The translations under genes and the position numbers were made by a program. DNA of 64,000 nucleotides from Amylostereum areolatum (Eukaryota; Basidiomycota; Agaricomycetes; Russulales; Stereaceae): positions 992,001 through 1,056,000 of the forward strand of contig SAXG01000010.1 in NCBI GenBank assembly GCA_012932865.1, read 5' to 3'. The notes under the pieces are model-generated. The model did not search any database, had not been told where the DNA came from, and was given only the letters and a program-made list of their open reading frames with translations. Shown piece by piece: positions 42,786 through 54,774 of this stretch (its first letter is position 1; each line of letters begins with the position of its first letter).

Positions 42786-44882
42786 CTAACTGAACACGTT
42801 CCCAAGCGCGATATCCAGCACACCCCCCACCACCTCCCTCTTCGAAATCGCGTCCCCGAGCCCCTCCCCGCTCTCGAGCATCACCGTCGCCACGAAAAAC
42901 ACCTCAAACAGCTTCGGGACCTTCATCGCCTCCTCCAAGATCTCCAGCTCGACCTCGTTCTGCGCGTTCCGGCGCCAGAGCGCGAGCGAGATTCCGGGGC
43001 GGTCGAGCGCGTCGACCTACGCGTCCATCAGTTCTGGTGCACGGGGAGAGAGAGAAAGGGGGCTGCAACGCACGATATTGACGCCGTCGCGCTTGATCCA
43101 GACGTACGTCCTTCCTTCGTGCGCGAACATCCTCGAACTGACCAACAACCGTGAAGCTGCCTCCGCTGAACACACGGAGAGCGAGAATATACCCACTTTC
43201 TTTCCGGCCTGTACGGCAACCACTCCCTGCACTTCATCTGCCGCCCACCCATGAACATCATCAACGGCGAGATCGTCGGCGTCCAGTCAAACGTCGCCAG
43301 CACGTCGCCCCTCTCCCCGCTCAGCGTCGAGTATTTCTTCTTCGCGTCCGACTCGACGCGGTACCCCGCCGCCGTCGAGTCCAGGATATAGTTATTCCGC
43401 AGACGCCCGCGCTTTGTCGACGTCCGTGGTCGGCTTGGAGCTCTTGAACGTGAACGTCCACAGACCGGACGGCGCGCTGGAGCTGCCTGCGGGGGCGAGG
43501 GTCGCGAAGGGGTTGTTGCTGTTGCGCTTCCCATCGCTGGCGGAGGAAGGGCCTTTGGAGATGGAGCTCGATCGCTGCGGCGCTTTGTAGTCCGAGCTGT
43601 ATTCGGGAGGCGGGGACGGCGGCGGGGGCGAGCTGAGAGGAACCGAGGTGGACGAGGCCGAGCGGGACGCGATGGCGTGGAGCGACCGGGTCCTGTTCGA
43701 AACGGCCAACCCGGGCGAGGCAATCGGCACAGGTGGCGGGAGCGAAGACGCGCTCGACGTGGCCGAAGATCCGTAGAAGTTTTGCGAGGAGAACGATCCT
43801 TGCGATTGGTGGTGCGACGCGGGTTGGTTGATCGGCACGGGCGGAGGCAGGGACGACTGGATGAATCGAAATGAGGGGTGAAACGTAAGTAAATATCGGA
43901 AGAATGCTCACCAATGGCTGCGCGTAAGGTGAGTGTTGCGGCGGAGGCGACGAGTAAGGTGAGTGTTGCGGTGGAGGCGAAGAGTAAGGCGAGTGTTGAG
44001 GTGGCGGCGATGAATACGGTGTATGCTGAGGTGGCGGCGAAGCTGTAGTTTCCGGGACCAGGACCGTATGAAGGTTGAGACTGATTGATCGGTATGGGCG
44101 GGGGCAGCGCAGACTGAGGATGAAAACACTGAATGAGTGGACTTGAGATCAGGTACGAAGTCCGCCATAGCACCAACCTGCGGCTGCTGATATTGACCGG
44201 GCGGAGGACCGTAGGATTGCTGTTGAGAGTACTGACCAGTGGGTGGGCCTTGATTCAGCGGAACCGGCGGTGGAAGGCCTCCCTGTACACCCGGGTAAGC
44301 GCACATACGGCACGAGAAACGCCACGGAACAAACCTGCGAGAAGGGACCTTGTTGTTGTGGATAACCTCCTGGTGGAGGGGCATACCCAGGGACCGGGTG
44401 CGGGCGCGCGTTGATCGATGGGGATCGGAGGTGGAATCCCAGACTATATTCGACGTAAGCCATCCGGGCGATGTCCGAGCGTCAAACGAAGTGCTCACAT
44501 GGTATTGCGCCCTGCTGGTAAGGCGAATGTTGCTGAGCAAAATGGCCCTGCATTTTGGTGTTGCTTGACCTTGGCCGTACGGTACAGGCGGAGGCAGTAC
44601 CGGGCTGTGTGCAGTTTTTGAGTGTGATACAAACCGATCGATGGCGCATACACGCACCTGCTGTGGTGGATATGGGCCCTGCTGTTGAGAGTACTGTCCG
44701 TGTTGCTGGGGATACGATCCTTGCTGTTGGCCATACAGTCCTTGCTGTTGTGGATATGATCCGTTTTGTTGAGCATAACCTGCATTCGGAGGTGGTGGGT
44801 ACCCGCTGCTGGGATTGTGAGCATATGAGCCGTGAGGTTGGGACTGGTTGATGGGCACGGGTGGGGGCAGAGAGTAAGACAT
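42786..44882 (-). CDS. DUF6593-like protein with repeated Pro/Gln-rich N-terminal exons
   Basis: Start MSYSLPPPVPINQSQPHGSY at 44882, stop TAG at 42786. The N-terminal 350 residues or so are Gln/Tyr/Gly/Pro-rich and carry seven copies of LPPP(V/I)P-N/Y/A, mostly near exon starts and separated by short introns, pointing to exon duplication. The C-terminal domain reads NYILDSTAAGYRVESDAKKK, then GERGDVLATFDWTPT, MKCREWLPY, TYVWIKRDGVNIV and DRPGISLALWRRNAQNEVEL, ending near LDIALGNVFS. It aligns by eye with the plus-strand gene at 45867. This C-terminal pattern resembles DUF6593 of basidiomycetes; function unknown. Exon-intron limits in the repeat part are not fully resolved, and a one-base break occurs near 44590. 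Confidence 0.68.
43720..44870 (-). repeat. Seven-fold LPPPVPIN motif repeat within the DUF6593-like gene
   Basis: Sequences encoding LPPPVP-like motifs recur around 44860, 44590, 44428, 44268, 44098, 43842 and 43728 on the minus strand, each followed by Gln/Gly/Tyr-rich sequence. Spacing is irregular (about 110-270 bp) because introns and linker lengths differ. Confidence 0.65.
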
Positions 44883-45866
44883 GGTGAGCGTTGGCAGAGG
44901 GAAAGAGAACGTACCGGGCAAACACGGTCGAGTTATATACCTCGGCGATGATGCATTGATGAGCGAGACACGCCCCGGGTGGGTCTGACGGCCATCATGA
45001 TCAGCTGGCGGTGTTGATCAACAAGGTGCAGCAACGAGTGTCTGTCCGGTGGGATGGCGATCTGGGCCATCGGGTGGCTGCTGGATTCTGAGCGGTCATA
45101 CTTGTTCGCAAAGATGTCGGACACAAGCTGGCAGTGGCAGCACGCACGTCGTGGGCGACGGCGAGCACCGTGGGAAAGCTTACACGTGGCGGCCACGCGA
45201 GCTCGGAAGTCCGAAACGCCCGTGCGTCTCGACCCCAACTCGACCCTCGTCCTGACCTCTGGCAGACCTTCTGAAGATGTTTGTAAGTGAATTTATATGT
45301 GCGTATGTGTTCAGGCCATGGTGCATTCCGTCTGACGAGAACCCCAAGAGCACCCAGCGCCTTGCACCAAGTTCTGGCATTGCCAATACCACCCCCCAAC
45401 CTAGCACCGTCATCGGTCAAAGGCCCGAACTCAGCCTCATCGCTCTCGACCACATCCACAAACTTTGAACGCATGACTGCACAGGAACAATACTGCGCCT
45501 TGCCCTCAAAGCAGGTATGGTTCCGTTCACGACTCACAATCCAGCACAGCCTTCACCGTCTTAGGATACTCGGGCTTGTCTTCCCATTCAGTTCCATCTA
45601 CACATTGTCTACACAGGTCTCCCCAACCCACAGACGCTATTTCGAGGATACTCGAAGCGATGTAAAGACATGGGATTGTAGGAGACTAGGACGGAATAAC
45701 TTGGGACTGTCATCGCTTGTACAGGTACGCTCCGATACAGAATTTCTTCGAGCAGAGTCAGTGAGACAGTTGTCTTTATCAGGGCGGTGTGTGCCACCTT
45801 GTGGCACTTACTCTGTGATTTAAGAGGACAGGCCTCCTGCGATCAGTTTCTCTCCAACTCGCCACC
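44883..45866. other. Divergent intergenic region between the DUF6593-like paralogs
   Basis: About 0.98 kb between divergent starts. A 178-codon open stretch on the minus strand (45001-45537) lacks recognisable motifs or splice context. I treat the region as promoter sequence. Confidence 0.4.
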
Positions 45867-46771
45867 ATGTCGAACTACAACCCCGGCCTTAATATGCCCG
45901 CCGCTCACGGCTCAGTGGATATCAGCTACCTCCAGCGAACATCGCCTGGTCCTCCCCCACCGCTCAACTTGCCACAAGTTTCAACGCCCTCATATCCGTC
46001 TGTGGCCCTCCAACCGTCGCCCATCCTCAGCTCCCACCCTCCGTCGCCCCTCCCTTATCCCGCGTTGTCCGCGATGCCCCAAGCAGACACGACCCTGAGC
46101 ATCCACCCTCGCACTTCCGCCACATTCACCTTCGTGCCCACGCTTCCCGAAGACAAAAACAAGCTGGATCGCGACGCGTCCCTCGCAAACGACTACATCC
46201 TCAACTCGCACATCGTCGACGACGCCGACTTCGCGCGCTTCGTCGTCCGGTCCGATAAGAAGCAGACGAAGGTGTTTCACTCCAACGCCGCCGAGAACCA
46301 GTCGCCGATCGTGACGCTCGAGTTTGGCCGCGCCTTCAGCAGTCCGCAGATGTCCATTGGGAACGGGACGAGGATCAAGTGCAAGGAGTGGGTCCCCTTG
46401 TGGCCCAAAGACCATACGTGCGTTCTTTCCTCGTTCATGCCACTGTATCCATCTCTGATAGCGTCGTGCATGCAGTCGTCGCATTCTTCAGCACGGGGGT
46501 AGGAACTATGTCTGGTATCCACGGGGCGACGTCAACGTTGTAAGCGCCACCTCAACGTTCTCTGTTCGTCCCCTCGCTTATGTGCATTGCTCTGCAGCTA
46601 GAACCCGAAGACCGCCCCGGCTTTTCGATCGCGATTTGCGCTCGCAACCCCCCAACCCATGAACTCAAGGTGGAGATATTCTCAGAAGGACTCGCTCCCG
46701 ACCTTCTCGAGACCATCGTCACTGCCGTGGTCCTCCTAGAGTCGCGCAGGCATCCGCTTACTGGACTGTGA
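45867..46771 (+). CDS. DUF6593-like protein, paralog of the neighbouring minus-strand gene
   Basis: Exons 45867-46417, 46476-46539 and 46598-46771 join in phase to 262 residues, without frame error. The ATG lies in a strong context (GCCACCATG). After a Pro/Ser-rich N-terminus of some 85 residues comes NDYILNSHIVDDADFARFV, then VTLEFGRAFSSPQMS, IKCKEWVPLWPKDHT, GGRNYVWYPRGDVNVV and DRPGFSIAICAR, ending in a Leu/Val-rich helix (LLETIVTAVVLLES). The same order and the same intron after N-V/I-V occur in the gene at 42786-44882. The pair arose by duplication and is now divergent. The family is common in Agaricomycetes and has no known role. Confidence 0.75.
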
Positions 46772-47322
46772 GAGATCTCTGTGTTCTGAAATATTGCTGG
46801 GTCACAGATTTCAATGGCTACCTTTGGCTTGTCGAATGTCGCGTCACTAAAGTCTAAGTATTGGAGGGAAAAAAAGCCTAAGTACATGATAACCGCAATC
46901 CTACCGCAATCCTACACATTCCGTCATAATGCTAGATTGAGCTACCTTTCTTCCCGCCCCGCTGAGCGGTTAAGTGCACATAAAGAGCAGTTCACGCTGA
47001 CCTTGACCCCGGAAACGTCTCGATGGAGCTGGCCAATGCGACGCAAAACTGCAGGTCTTTCATGTCAGGGGTCCCTGAGAGACGCAGGGTACGCAGGTTC
47101 TTGGACCTTTGGAGGAGAGTATATAGCTTAGGGCGACAAAGCGGTTTTCGAGAGAGAGAAGGAAGAAAGGAAGCCAAAGTGGGCATGAGTGGCGTCCTTT
47201 CTCCGTTGAGCGACAAACGGCTTGTGTGGCCACGTTCCCCTCACAACGCGGTATCCCACTCCCACGTCGTAGATGATGCAAAAGAAGATAAAGTCACACA
47301 TTGGCGCAAACATTGTGAAATT
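46772..47322. other. Intergenic between converging genes
   Basis: About 550 bp, AT-richer, no coding signal recognised. Confidence 0.45.
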
Positions 47323-50300
47323 TCAAGTGCTGAACGTAAGAGTAACGCCTTTTATCTTCAGACGAACGCTCCTTTCCGCTGCCCATTCAAAGTTGACCGC
47401 AGTCAGCGACTCTTCGACGCTCATGTCCGCTGCAACCGGAAAAGGTCAGCAACTTAGGGCGACCCCAGAAACAGGTTCACTCGCCTTCCGCACCGACGTT
47501 GAAGCTCAGCGACTTGAATGGATCGGATCCCGAATGTCCTTGACGCGGCGGAGCCCCGGGGTTGAAGAAGCTGCTGAAGCTGGATCCCACCTTCCACACG
47601 AGCACAACGCCCTCCTCGAGCGAAACCGTGACAAGACGCCTACCATCCGGAGAAAAGCTGCACGCCGCCGGCCGTCTCTTGTGGCATTCGAGGACGTAGA
47701 GACGCGTCGCCGTCTTCAGATCGTACATGACAATGGCTCCTTCGCTGGTGCCGACGGCAAGCCGCTGGGACCCCATGTGAAAATCGACGGATGGGAATCT
47801 AGTACGTAAATGCTCAGCTGAGAACAAAGAAGACGAGTATGAAAAGTGGAGAGCTAACGTTTTGACAACATGGCCCAGGATTTCAGTGGCGGTGTCGAGC
47901 ACAGCGTCTCGATTCGTGTTAGAGTTTGGGTCGAGGGACTTAACCACGGCTTCCACCAAACGGGGAAGGTTTGGATAGATAATGAGCGGCCGCTGTGACA
48001 AAGGTCGGCCGCTGATACTATCGGAGAATACAAACGACTCACCTTGCGAATAAGGAATGCCACCAGCTGCATCACCGATCTTCGGTGCTCTACATCTTGT
48101 GCATTCATGATATCGAGCGAGAGTGTCGTCATGAACAGCGCCGTGTTGTTGGTGACAATATGCAGAACCGCCTGCCGTGCATGTGGGCCGACGTTCTGCG
48201 TAGAAACACTCTCTTTCCTGCCGCTCGTAGCCAGAGTGAAAAGAGATCGAAGCATTTCCATCGCGTCTATGTATTGCTGCCAGATGTGGAAGCCGCGCGA
48301 GCAGAGGTCGATTGCAGTCGCCTTGTAGCTGATGTCATCGTCGTGAAGATACATTACGATGGACTTGGACACGTCGTTGAGGGCGCTGACGCGAAGAAGT
48401 CGATACGGACACGACCTTCAAATAAAACGGAAACGCACTTTGAGGAAAGGAGGCTGAACTTGTGCGCTGCGATGTACCCGCACAGTAGCAAGGCGAGAGC
48501 GGCTGTTGGCGACTTCTGCTCGGCGTCGGGTTGCAGGCACGGAACTAAGGAATATAGGTCAGTATGTTCGTATCTCCAGGAAAGAATAAAGTGCTCATAC
48601 GACGGTGCTGCCATCTGTCCACCAATGATATTGTTTCCTCGAGGGACAAACTCGCCACCCCGGCGTCGAACAGCGTTCTCGCCGCAGATCGAACCTCGAC
48701 TGGAAACGTTGAGCACACACATCAATGAACAGGATCTGCACCTACAAGAGGTATCGAACCACCATCTCGCAAGATACGCCAGGTTTGGGGCCCGGTATCT
48801 CTCTCCGATAAGATGGCCTAATGAGGACGCATAGAAGTCGATCACTTTGTTGACATCGTCGGGGGAATCTGCAATGCTCCCTAAACCCTTGTTCAAAGAG
48901 AACCTAGGATATCAACGCACCTTCGAAATGGCTCAAGGACCGCAAACAAGCTACGATGGCCAGCGCTCGAGCAGAGGAGACATCCTCTGACACACACCAG
49001 GGACTGTGCGGCGTATCCAAGGGGATGAGGCTGGTGGCATTGGCGCTAATCGTCGGACCAATCAGCGTGAAGCAACCTTGGTTCGAAATGCTCGTGACGT
49101 ACCTGTGGAATCCGGCCCCGGCAGAAACGCTCGGTATCCTCAAGACGTCTTTACATATGGCATCTACCTCTGGGCTTAACCCCGGAGTAATCAGTGCCGC
49201 GATGATATGACGAAGAATGTCGATAGTCGGAGGCAAAGCCGGATTTTCCTCGTGTTCGTTACTTGGAAGCGCCTTAGCCATAGACATGGCACGGGTCACA
49301 AATTGCTCGATGTCAACCAAGAGGGTTGTGGCTACTCATGTGAGCAAGTAGCTATAGAAGATGAAGTAAGAACTTCACCTGAATCTCCGGACGACGCCCA
49401 GGGTGACAATGGTCCAATACCTCCCAATCCGCGAGAGGGGGAGGCGTCCAGGGGACTATCGTACATCGTTAAGGAGCCTGAGGTGGGGAAAAGACCTGCT
49501 ACTCACATCACTGTCCACCCATTCTGTCCTAAGAGCTCCCCCACCCTGTCCAAGGTCATCGATCGACGAAACTCCCGCGTCTTGGGGTCCCACAGGCGGG
49601 CCCGATCATTCTTGTAGACGAGCAGAAGACTCTCGCCATTGACGCAGATTTTGCTCAGCGGCGCTTGAGCACCTGGGATCATGTAAAGGCTTCGATAAAG
49701 CGAAGTCAGAAGCGTTCAACGCAGGTGCACGAAGGGACGCATACAACTGGTAATCGTCCATGGTAATGACCGCGATCGTTCCGTCCAAAGAAATGCAGAG
49801 AATGCACCCCCAGAATGGGCCACCCTTCTCTTGCCGTAGCTGTACAACGTCCGAAAGAGGACTGATGAAAGTTGTCCATCGCGCTAACATCTTGATCGAG
49901 CTTCGTGGCAGTTATCGTGAGCGACGTACTCCGAAACTGGAATAATAACGACGCACTCCAAGGTCCATACAGCAATGGATCCGTCATCTGCACCTCCGAC
50001 GATAAGACGCTCGCTTGTACGCTCGTTATGAACGAGATGCAGGCCCGTGATGTATCCGTCGAGGCAGCCTTCTGAAACGGGGATCTTGCTAAGGTTGAAG
50101 TTCGCGCTTGACATCTGCGTGAAGGATGACAGACCGACAGTACCATTGCCTACATCATCACGGACGTCAGAATATAGAAGGGCACAAGAGGAGTAAAAAC
50201 TGAACTGAATCCCAGAATAAATTGTGTGAGCTCGAGGGGCAGAAGACATGTCACACGTCTCTCATCAATGTGAGAGTCAGCTGTGCGGGCTTTGTGCAAA

Positions 50301-52553
50301 GCCTTCCAGTTGGTCACCGGACGAGGGGGCTGGGTGGCAGTATGTTCATCGGGAACATGATACACCTCTATCTTGCGTCTCCCTTTACTACTCATTCCCG
50401 TTGATATGACTGTGGATGGAGAAGCGGCGGCAAGAACTTGGGGCTTGTGGGCGACCACTGTGGCCAGTAGTTTTATGCTGTATTGAAGTTGAGGACCGAG
50501 CCGACTGTATCGAGACGAATGACCTACGATAGGATGCCGCCGTGACTCGAGCTAGACAGCTCGTCATTGTTTGCGTCCACCATCACAAGTTTGAAGTATT
50601 GCACGCGATCCTGTGATCCCACCCGTCAGAGGTACGGTCTTTAAGTGAAAAGTGCGCGGACATACAGAGAAGATAACGGTGTACAAATCATGGCTGACGA
50701 CCGAGACATCGCGGAGACCGTCGCATGGCATCGTGACAGGCGCCTTAATCAACTCCGTTTCAGAGCAGCGGAATGCCTTGATGTCTCGATGAGCAAACCA
50801 ACGAGCGTAACTACCTCGGTGAAGGACGTACGTGAAGGTTTCCTCCAGTCCAGTAAACCCCAGAAAACGTCCCGTCTTCGGTTGACGCAAATAAACGCAA
50901 GCCTTCAACGCTCTCATGTGAGATCTCCCCGAAGTTGACGGAAGCGCCCACTGTCACTCGACCGTCCTCTCTTTGATTGGGTATTTCCGTAACGTTCTCC
51001 TTCGAAGAGTCGTTGCTCGACTTGAAGGGATTCAATGCCGAGAAGTCGATGTTCAGGGGCTGATCGTGGTCGCTTTGCAAGGGAGTGCCTTCCGCCGGAA
51101 CGATGGGTGGCGCCAAGCATATTTCTTGAATAATGAAGTGGCAGGACGCATCGACGAGGTAAGCTGTTCGAGAGCCTAACGGAGGGAGCGGTGTTATCAG
51201 CTCTCTGAGACGGTGTTTAACGGAGGGATGTCTTACCGTCTCGTGCGGTTATGATACCAACATTGTTGACATTGCCATCGATGACCCAATCTCCTATTTT
51301 GGTTGGAGATACTGTATCGTGGTCTTGATCGGGGCCGTGCCTCAGCTCGAACGCTGCTACACGAGAACAATACTGTTCATCATGGTTAGCATTGTCGAGA
51401 GAAGAATGCGCCGGGAGTGTCATCTCGTCAAGGGCCGCGAATGTGAATAGTATGGTCGCCTGTTACAATCATCAGAGATAGAGGGTGCATTGAAAATGAA
51501 CGCCTTCACCTCCTCGGAATATTCGACATACATGCGTTTCCATCTCCAAGCGATCTCTGGATGATCGACCTCTTTCGTTCCCGGAGGTGGTTTCAACCCT
51601 AGATCTCCTATATTAACACGCGCCGAGCAAGAACCGTCCCCTAGGCAAAAAATAGAGAGATCCCTGGTTTCGAGTGTTAGAAATAGACGGTGGACGCGGG
51701 CTGAAGCCTACCCGTTGACTTGTAGCGAAACGACGTTATCGCTCTGCCCCAAACGTTGCAGAGCCGTCACAGAGAACAAGGGGCCAGAGCCAAATCGAGT
51801 AGGAAAGACGTGATGGTGCAGGGTGAGCTGGTATTTCGAGGTCGACGGGAAATGAGATGGCGAGAAGGCGGGGGATGGAGGACTTGATATGGATTTAGGC
51901 GTGGCTGCTCCAGATTGTGTGGCCGAAAGGAGTGATCTCGCTTCATCGTGTTGCATTCTGTCTGATGAATGTGGAGGGACAACCGTGGGCCTTGTTGTTT
52001 TTTCGATAGATAGTCGTCTTTCGAACGATCCCATCAAACGGTCAGCTACAGATGTCTCCCGCACTCCGGTATGCTTTAACATCCCCTTCAGCTTGTCTGG
52101 CTCCTCGTCGAAATCGACGAAGTTCTTCGGGGCTTGAGCTTGCTCGCTCGAGATGCCGGAGACGACGCGAGCACGGGACGAGATAGCACTCAGCGGTGAA
52201 AAAGTAGGGTTGAGAGTTGACGGGGTGGTCGAACGCGAACGCGAGCGATGGGAATGGTGAGCTTGAGAAGGGGTCTTAGCCCTGGAATTCCTCGGATTCG
52301 TGGTTATGTCAAGGTCGAGCAGGGGGGCCGACTCCCTAGGTGTCGCGTTGAAGAAACACAAACTTCCGTCAGTGCAACCGAATATTACTCCATTGTTTGG
52401 ATCATCCGGCCCTGAATTCCAAGCTATGATGCATGACGGTGTTGCCTCAGAGCACGATAAGTCTACCAGCGGCCTGAGTGTTGACGATACGAGGTCGCTT
52501 GGGCTTTCCACGTTTGGAAACGTGAAAGGCACGACTAGCGGTCGTGAGTTCAT
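47323..52553 (-). CDS. WD40-repeat protein, WDR7/rabconnectin-3-like
   Basis: A long multi-exon minus-strand gene. Start MNSRPLVVPFTFPNVES at 52553; the upstream frame has a TAA. N-terminal propeller pieces include GCTDGSLCFFNA, a Ser-rich insert with NFVDFDEEPDK, DLSIFCLGDGSC, and DWVIDGNVNNVGIITARDG. Next are AAASPSTVISTGM, ERLIVGGADDGSIAVWTLE, WGCILCISLDGTIAVITMDD, and YMIPGAQAPLSKICVNGESL with ARLWDPKTREFRRSM. A helical middle follows (WQQYIDAMEMLRSLFTLA, HARQAVLHIVTNNTALFMTT). The end has SQRLAVGTSEGAIVMYDL, SFSPDGRRLVTVSLEEG, VWKVGSSFSSFF and an exon NFEWAAERSVRLKIKG before TGA at 47323. WDR7-type proteins work with Rav/rabconnectin in V-ATPase assembly and vesicle traffic. Not every exon limit was resolved. 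Orthology is by eye. Confidence 0.82.
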
Positions 52554-53010
52554 CGGGGTATTGTGTTTCGTGTCGAGGCTGAATAACCGACGTATTAGCA
52601 GTGGCAGGGTTTACGATCTCACGCAGTACCCCCTAAAATGATCGATCGGGACTTCACAGTTGCTTCGGTAGGTCTTTTGAAGAGGCCGACTCGCGATGTT
52701 GGCCGTGCGGGTTCAAGCGCGTTGAACGAAGAGGACAGAGAAAGCTGACGTCATCCGCCGGTGTGACCTACTAATAACTTTTTTGTACTCTACGCATTTT
52801 CATCTGCCCGACCCCCTCGTAGCCTCGGCTTCAGAAATGCTCTAAACCGAGAAGCTCTGAAGCTCGAAACGATGAATGCAAGAAGGCCTGAATTTAGCAT
52901 TGACTGCATGAAGCCGAGGAAAACAGCGTGAACAAGTGCAATTAGACTTGCATAAAGTCAAACCGACCGCGTGAGCCGACGGGTTTCCGGTGTTAGCAAG
53001 TCTCGACTTT
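52554..53010. other. Intergenic between two minus-strand genes
   Basis: About 460 bp holding the F-box gene's 3' end and the WD40 gene's promoter. Nothing else recognised. Confidence 0.45.
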
Positions 53011-54741
53011 CTATCTCGAAACCATCCCACACTCGAAACCATCCCACACCAAGTCATCGCCTAACACAGTCCCCAACTCGTTGACCTCTTCCTTGGTGAT
53101 CGCACATTCTCTGAGCTCCACTCTCACCGGCATCTCTGCTGCTCGCAGGCGTACCTTCACCCAATGCACTAGTGCGTCGAACAATCGCGAAGCATGGCGA
53201 GGCTCTCCACGCATGCGATATAACACTGTGCCGTTGTCGGCGCCTGGACGTCTTGAGTTACCCCCATCATCCAGAACGATAACACGGAGGTGCGAATGCA
53301 GCGTTGTGTCGTAGTAAAGCACGGAGATGAGTGCTGTTACCGAAGCTCCGGTGACTTGGATACGCTCGAGGTTGGGTAGGTCGTACAGGACGGCGCGAAT
53401 CTGGCGCAAGCATCTTGAACTAGTAAGGCCCGTCTTTCCGTTGATCGCAACTGACCTCACGGTGCGTAAAGAGGGAAGGTGGTAGATTGCTGAGAGAGGA
53501 AGTGTGGGCTCTACGGGGATGCCGTTCCCAGACAGTAGCCACTCTGCGCCCAAACGCAGTTTGAGGGGACGATACAGAAGGGATGCCGGGGTGTCTTCTT
53601 GATCGGATGCTGAAGAGCCGATAAGATGCGGATATGCTGATATCTCGATGCTGAACGTTGAGCGGGCTTCCGGCTTGGGCCCTGATATGTCCAAGGAGAG
53701 TACGGGTAGGCGTCGAGATGTATACTCTGCGAGTATTGCGGCGACCTGAGTCCTATGAATGGAAGTGGTCTCCTGAACGCCAAACGCAACAAGGGTGTTG
53801 AAAGGGAAGGAAAGGCAGTTGTACAGGGGGACGACAGCGCGCGCATCGTCGTAGAGAGTAAGTTCTTCCAAAACCGGTAAGGAGACGCGTCTCGGTGATT
53901 CCTCAAACGACGGCGGCAGAATAGTGCGACAATCCTTTTGAAGTGAGAGTTTTTGAAGGGTCGGAAGACGCTCTAGGGCGTCCAGTACGTCATCGATTCT
54001 TGACCAACGTTGGCAGTTATCAAGGCAAAGTTCGACCAAATGTGCCTGAAGGAGATGAGATATGGGGTTGAGAGCACAGTTCCACAGACGCAGTGTCCGA
54101 AGAAAAGGCATTTCGGGAGGAAGGAAATCATCCTGGATCACAATATCCCCGAGAAGCGGCAGTTCCGGGTAAAACCGTGATCCATGAGATACAATCGAAA
54201 ACTCTTCCAACAAAGGTGCTTGGATGCCCGTGAAAGACGAAAAGAGGGCAGTGAAGTCCTGGATTAGTGAAGAACCATCGATGATGGAATCTGCGTGGAG
54301 AGTGAAGGATATTACGCGAGCGCGTGATAAGGCAGAGAACGCAAGTTGTTGTGCAGCGCGGTTCAAGTACACTGAGTCGTTTGGGTGACATTCGGTGATG
54401 ATTGATATGGGCACGCCGTTGGAGTGCTCGAGGGCATGCTGTGTAAGGCCACGATTGGTCGTAGGAATGTCGCTCCACAACGTCCTGTGTTCATAGATGG
54501 CCTGTCGCCATCGTCTACAGACGTGGGAGAAGATGATACGACTTGGGGGGCCCCTGAACTTGCGGACAGTGCGCGAGCCGGGACGTCTTTGGGGGATGCC
54601 TTCCCTATATTCGTTGGGGGGAGGTAGATGTGCGGCGATTTTAGCAAGAAGTTCCGAAGGCAAGGCCTCAACTGCCACCGCCCGACGTTCGGGGTCGGGA
54701 TTGCCAGGCTCTCTGTCGTCTGCGATGGTGTCCAAATCCAT
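53011..54741 (-). CDS. F-box protein
   Basis: A single exon of 576 codons. Start chosen at 54741 (GGTGCCATGG context); the frame extends upstream only as a GTG-led stretch that begins right at a predicted acceptor (54775-54777). The F-box lies at about residues 25-90: ALPSELLAKIAAHLPPP, then FSHVCRRWRQAIYEHRTLW. The rest is a Leu-rich region with repeated LR-L-L-N/D-C patterns (LPLLGDIVIQDDFL, FLRTLRLWNCALN, LVELCLDNCQRW, LPTLQKLSLQKD), consistent with leucine-rich repeats. F-box proteins recruit substrates to SCF ubiquitin ligases; the substrate is unknown. Such genes are greatly expanded in mushrooms. Confidence 0.85.
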   Translation of the reverse strand: MDLDTIADDREPGNPDPERRAVAVEALPSELLAKIAAHLPPPNEYREGIPQRRPGSRTVRKFRGPPSRIIFSHVCRRWRQAIYEHRTLWSDIPTTNRGLTQHALEHSNGVPISIITECHPNDSVYLNRAAQQLAFSALSRARVISFTLHADSIIDGSSLIQDFTALFSSFTGIQAPLLEEFSIVSHGSRFYPELPLLGDIVIQDDFLPPEMPFLRTLRLWNCALNPISHLLQAHLVELCLDNCQRWSRIDDVLDALERLPTLQKLSLQKDCRTILPPSFEESPRRVSLPVLEELTLYDDARAVVPLYNCLSFPFNTLVAFGVQETTSIHRTQVAAILAEYTSRRLPVLSLDISGPKPEARSTFSIEISAYPHLIGSSASDQEDTPASLLYRPLKLRLGAEWLLSGNGIPVEPTLPLSAIYHLPSLRTVRSVAINGKTGLTSSRCLRQIRAVLYDLPNLERIQVTGASVTALISVLYYDTTLHSHLRVIVLDDGGNSRRPGADNGTVLYRMRGEPRHASRLFDALVHWVKVRLRAAEMPVRVELRECAITKEEVNELGTVLGDDLVWDGFECGMVSR

Positions 54742-54774
54742 GGCACCAGGCTTTCTTGCTAGTATTTCAACCAC

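Noticed and set aside
45001..45537. 178-codon open stretch on the minus strand between the DUF6593-like genes
   Set aside because: Part of it looks coding-like, but no motif, no matching second exon and the end is basic and compositionally random. Left as intergenic.
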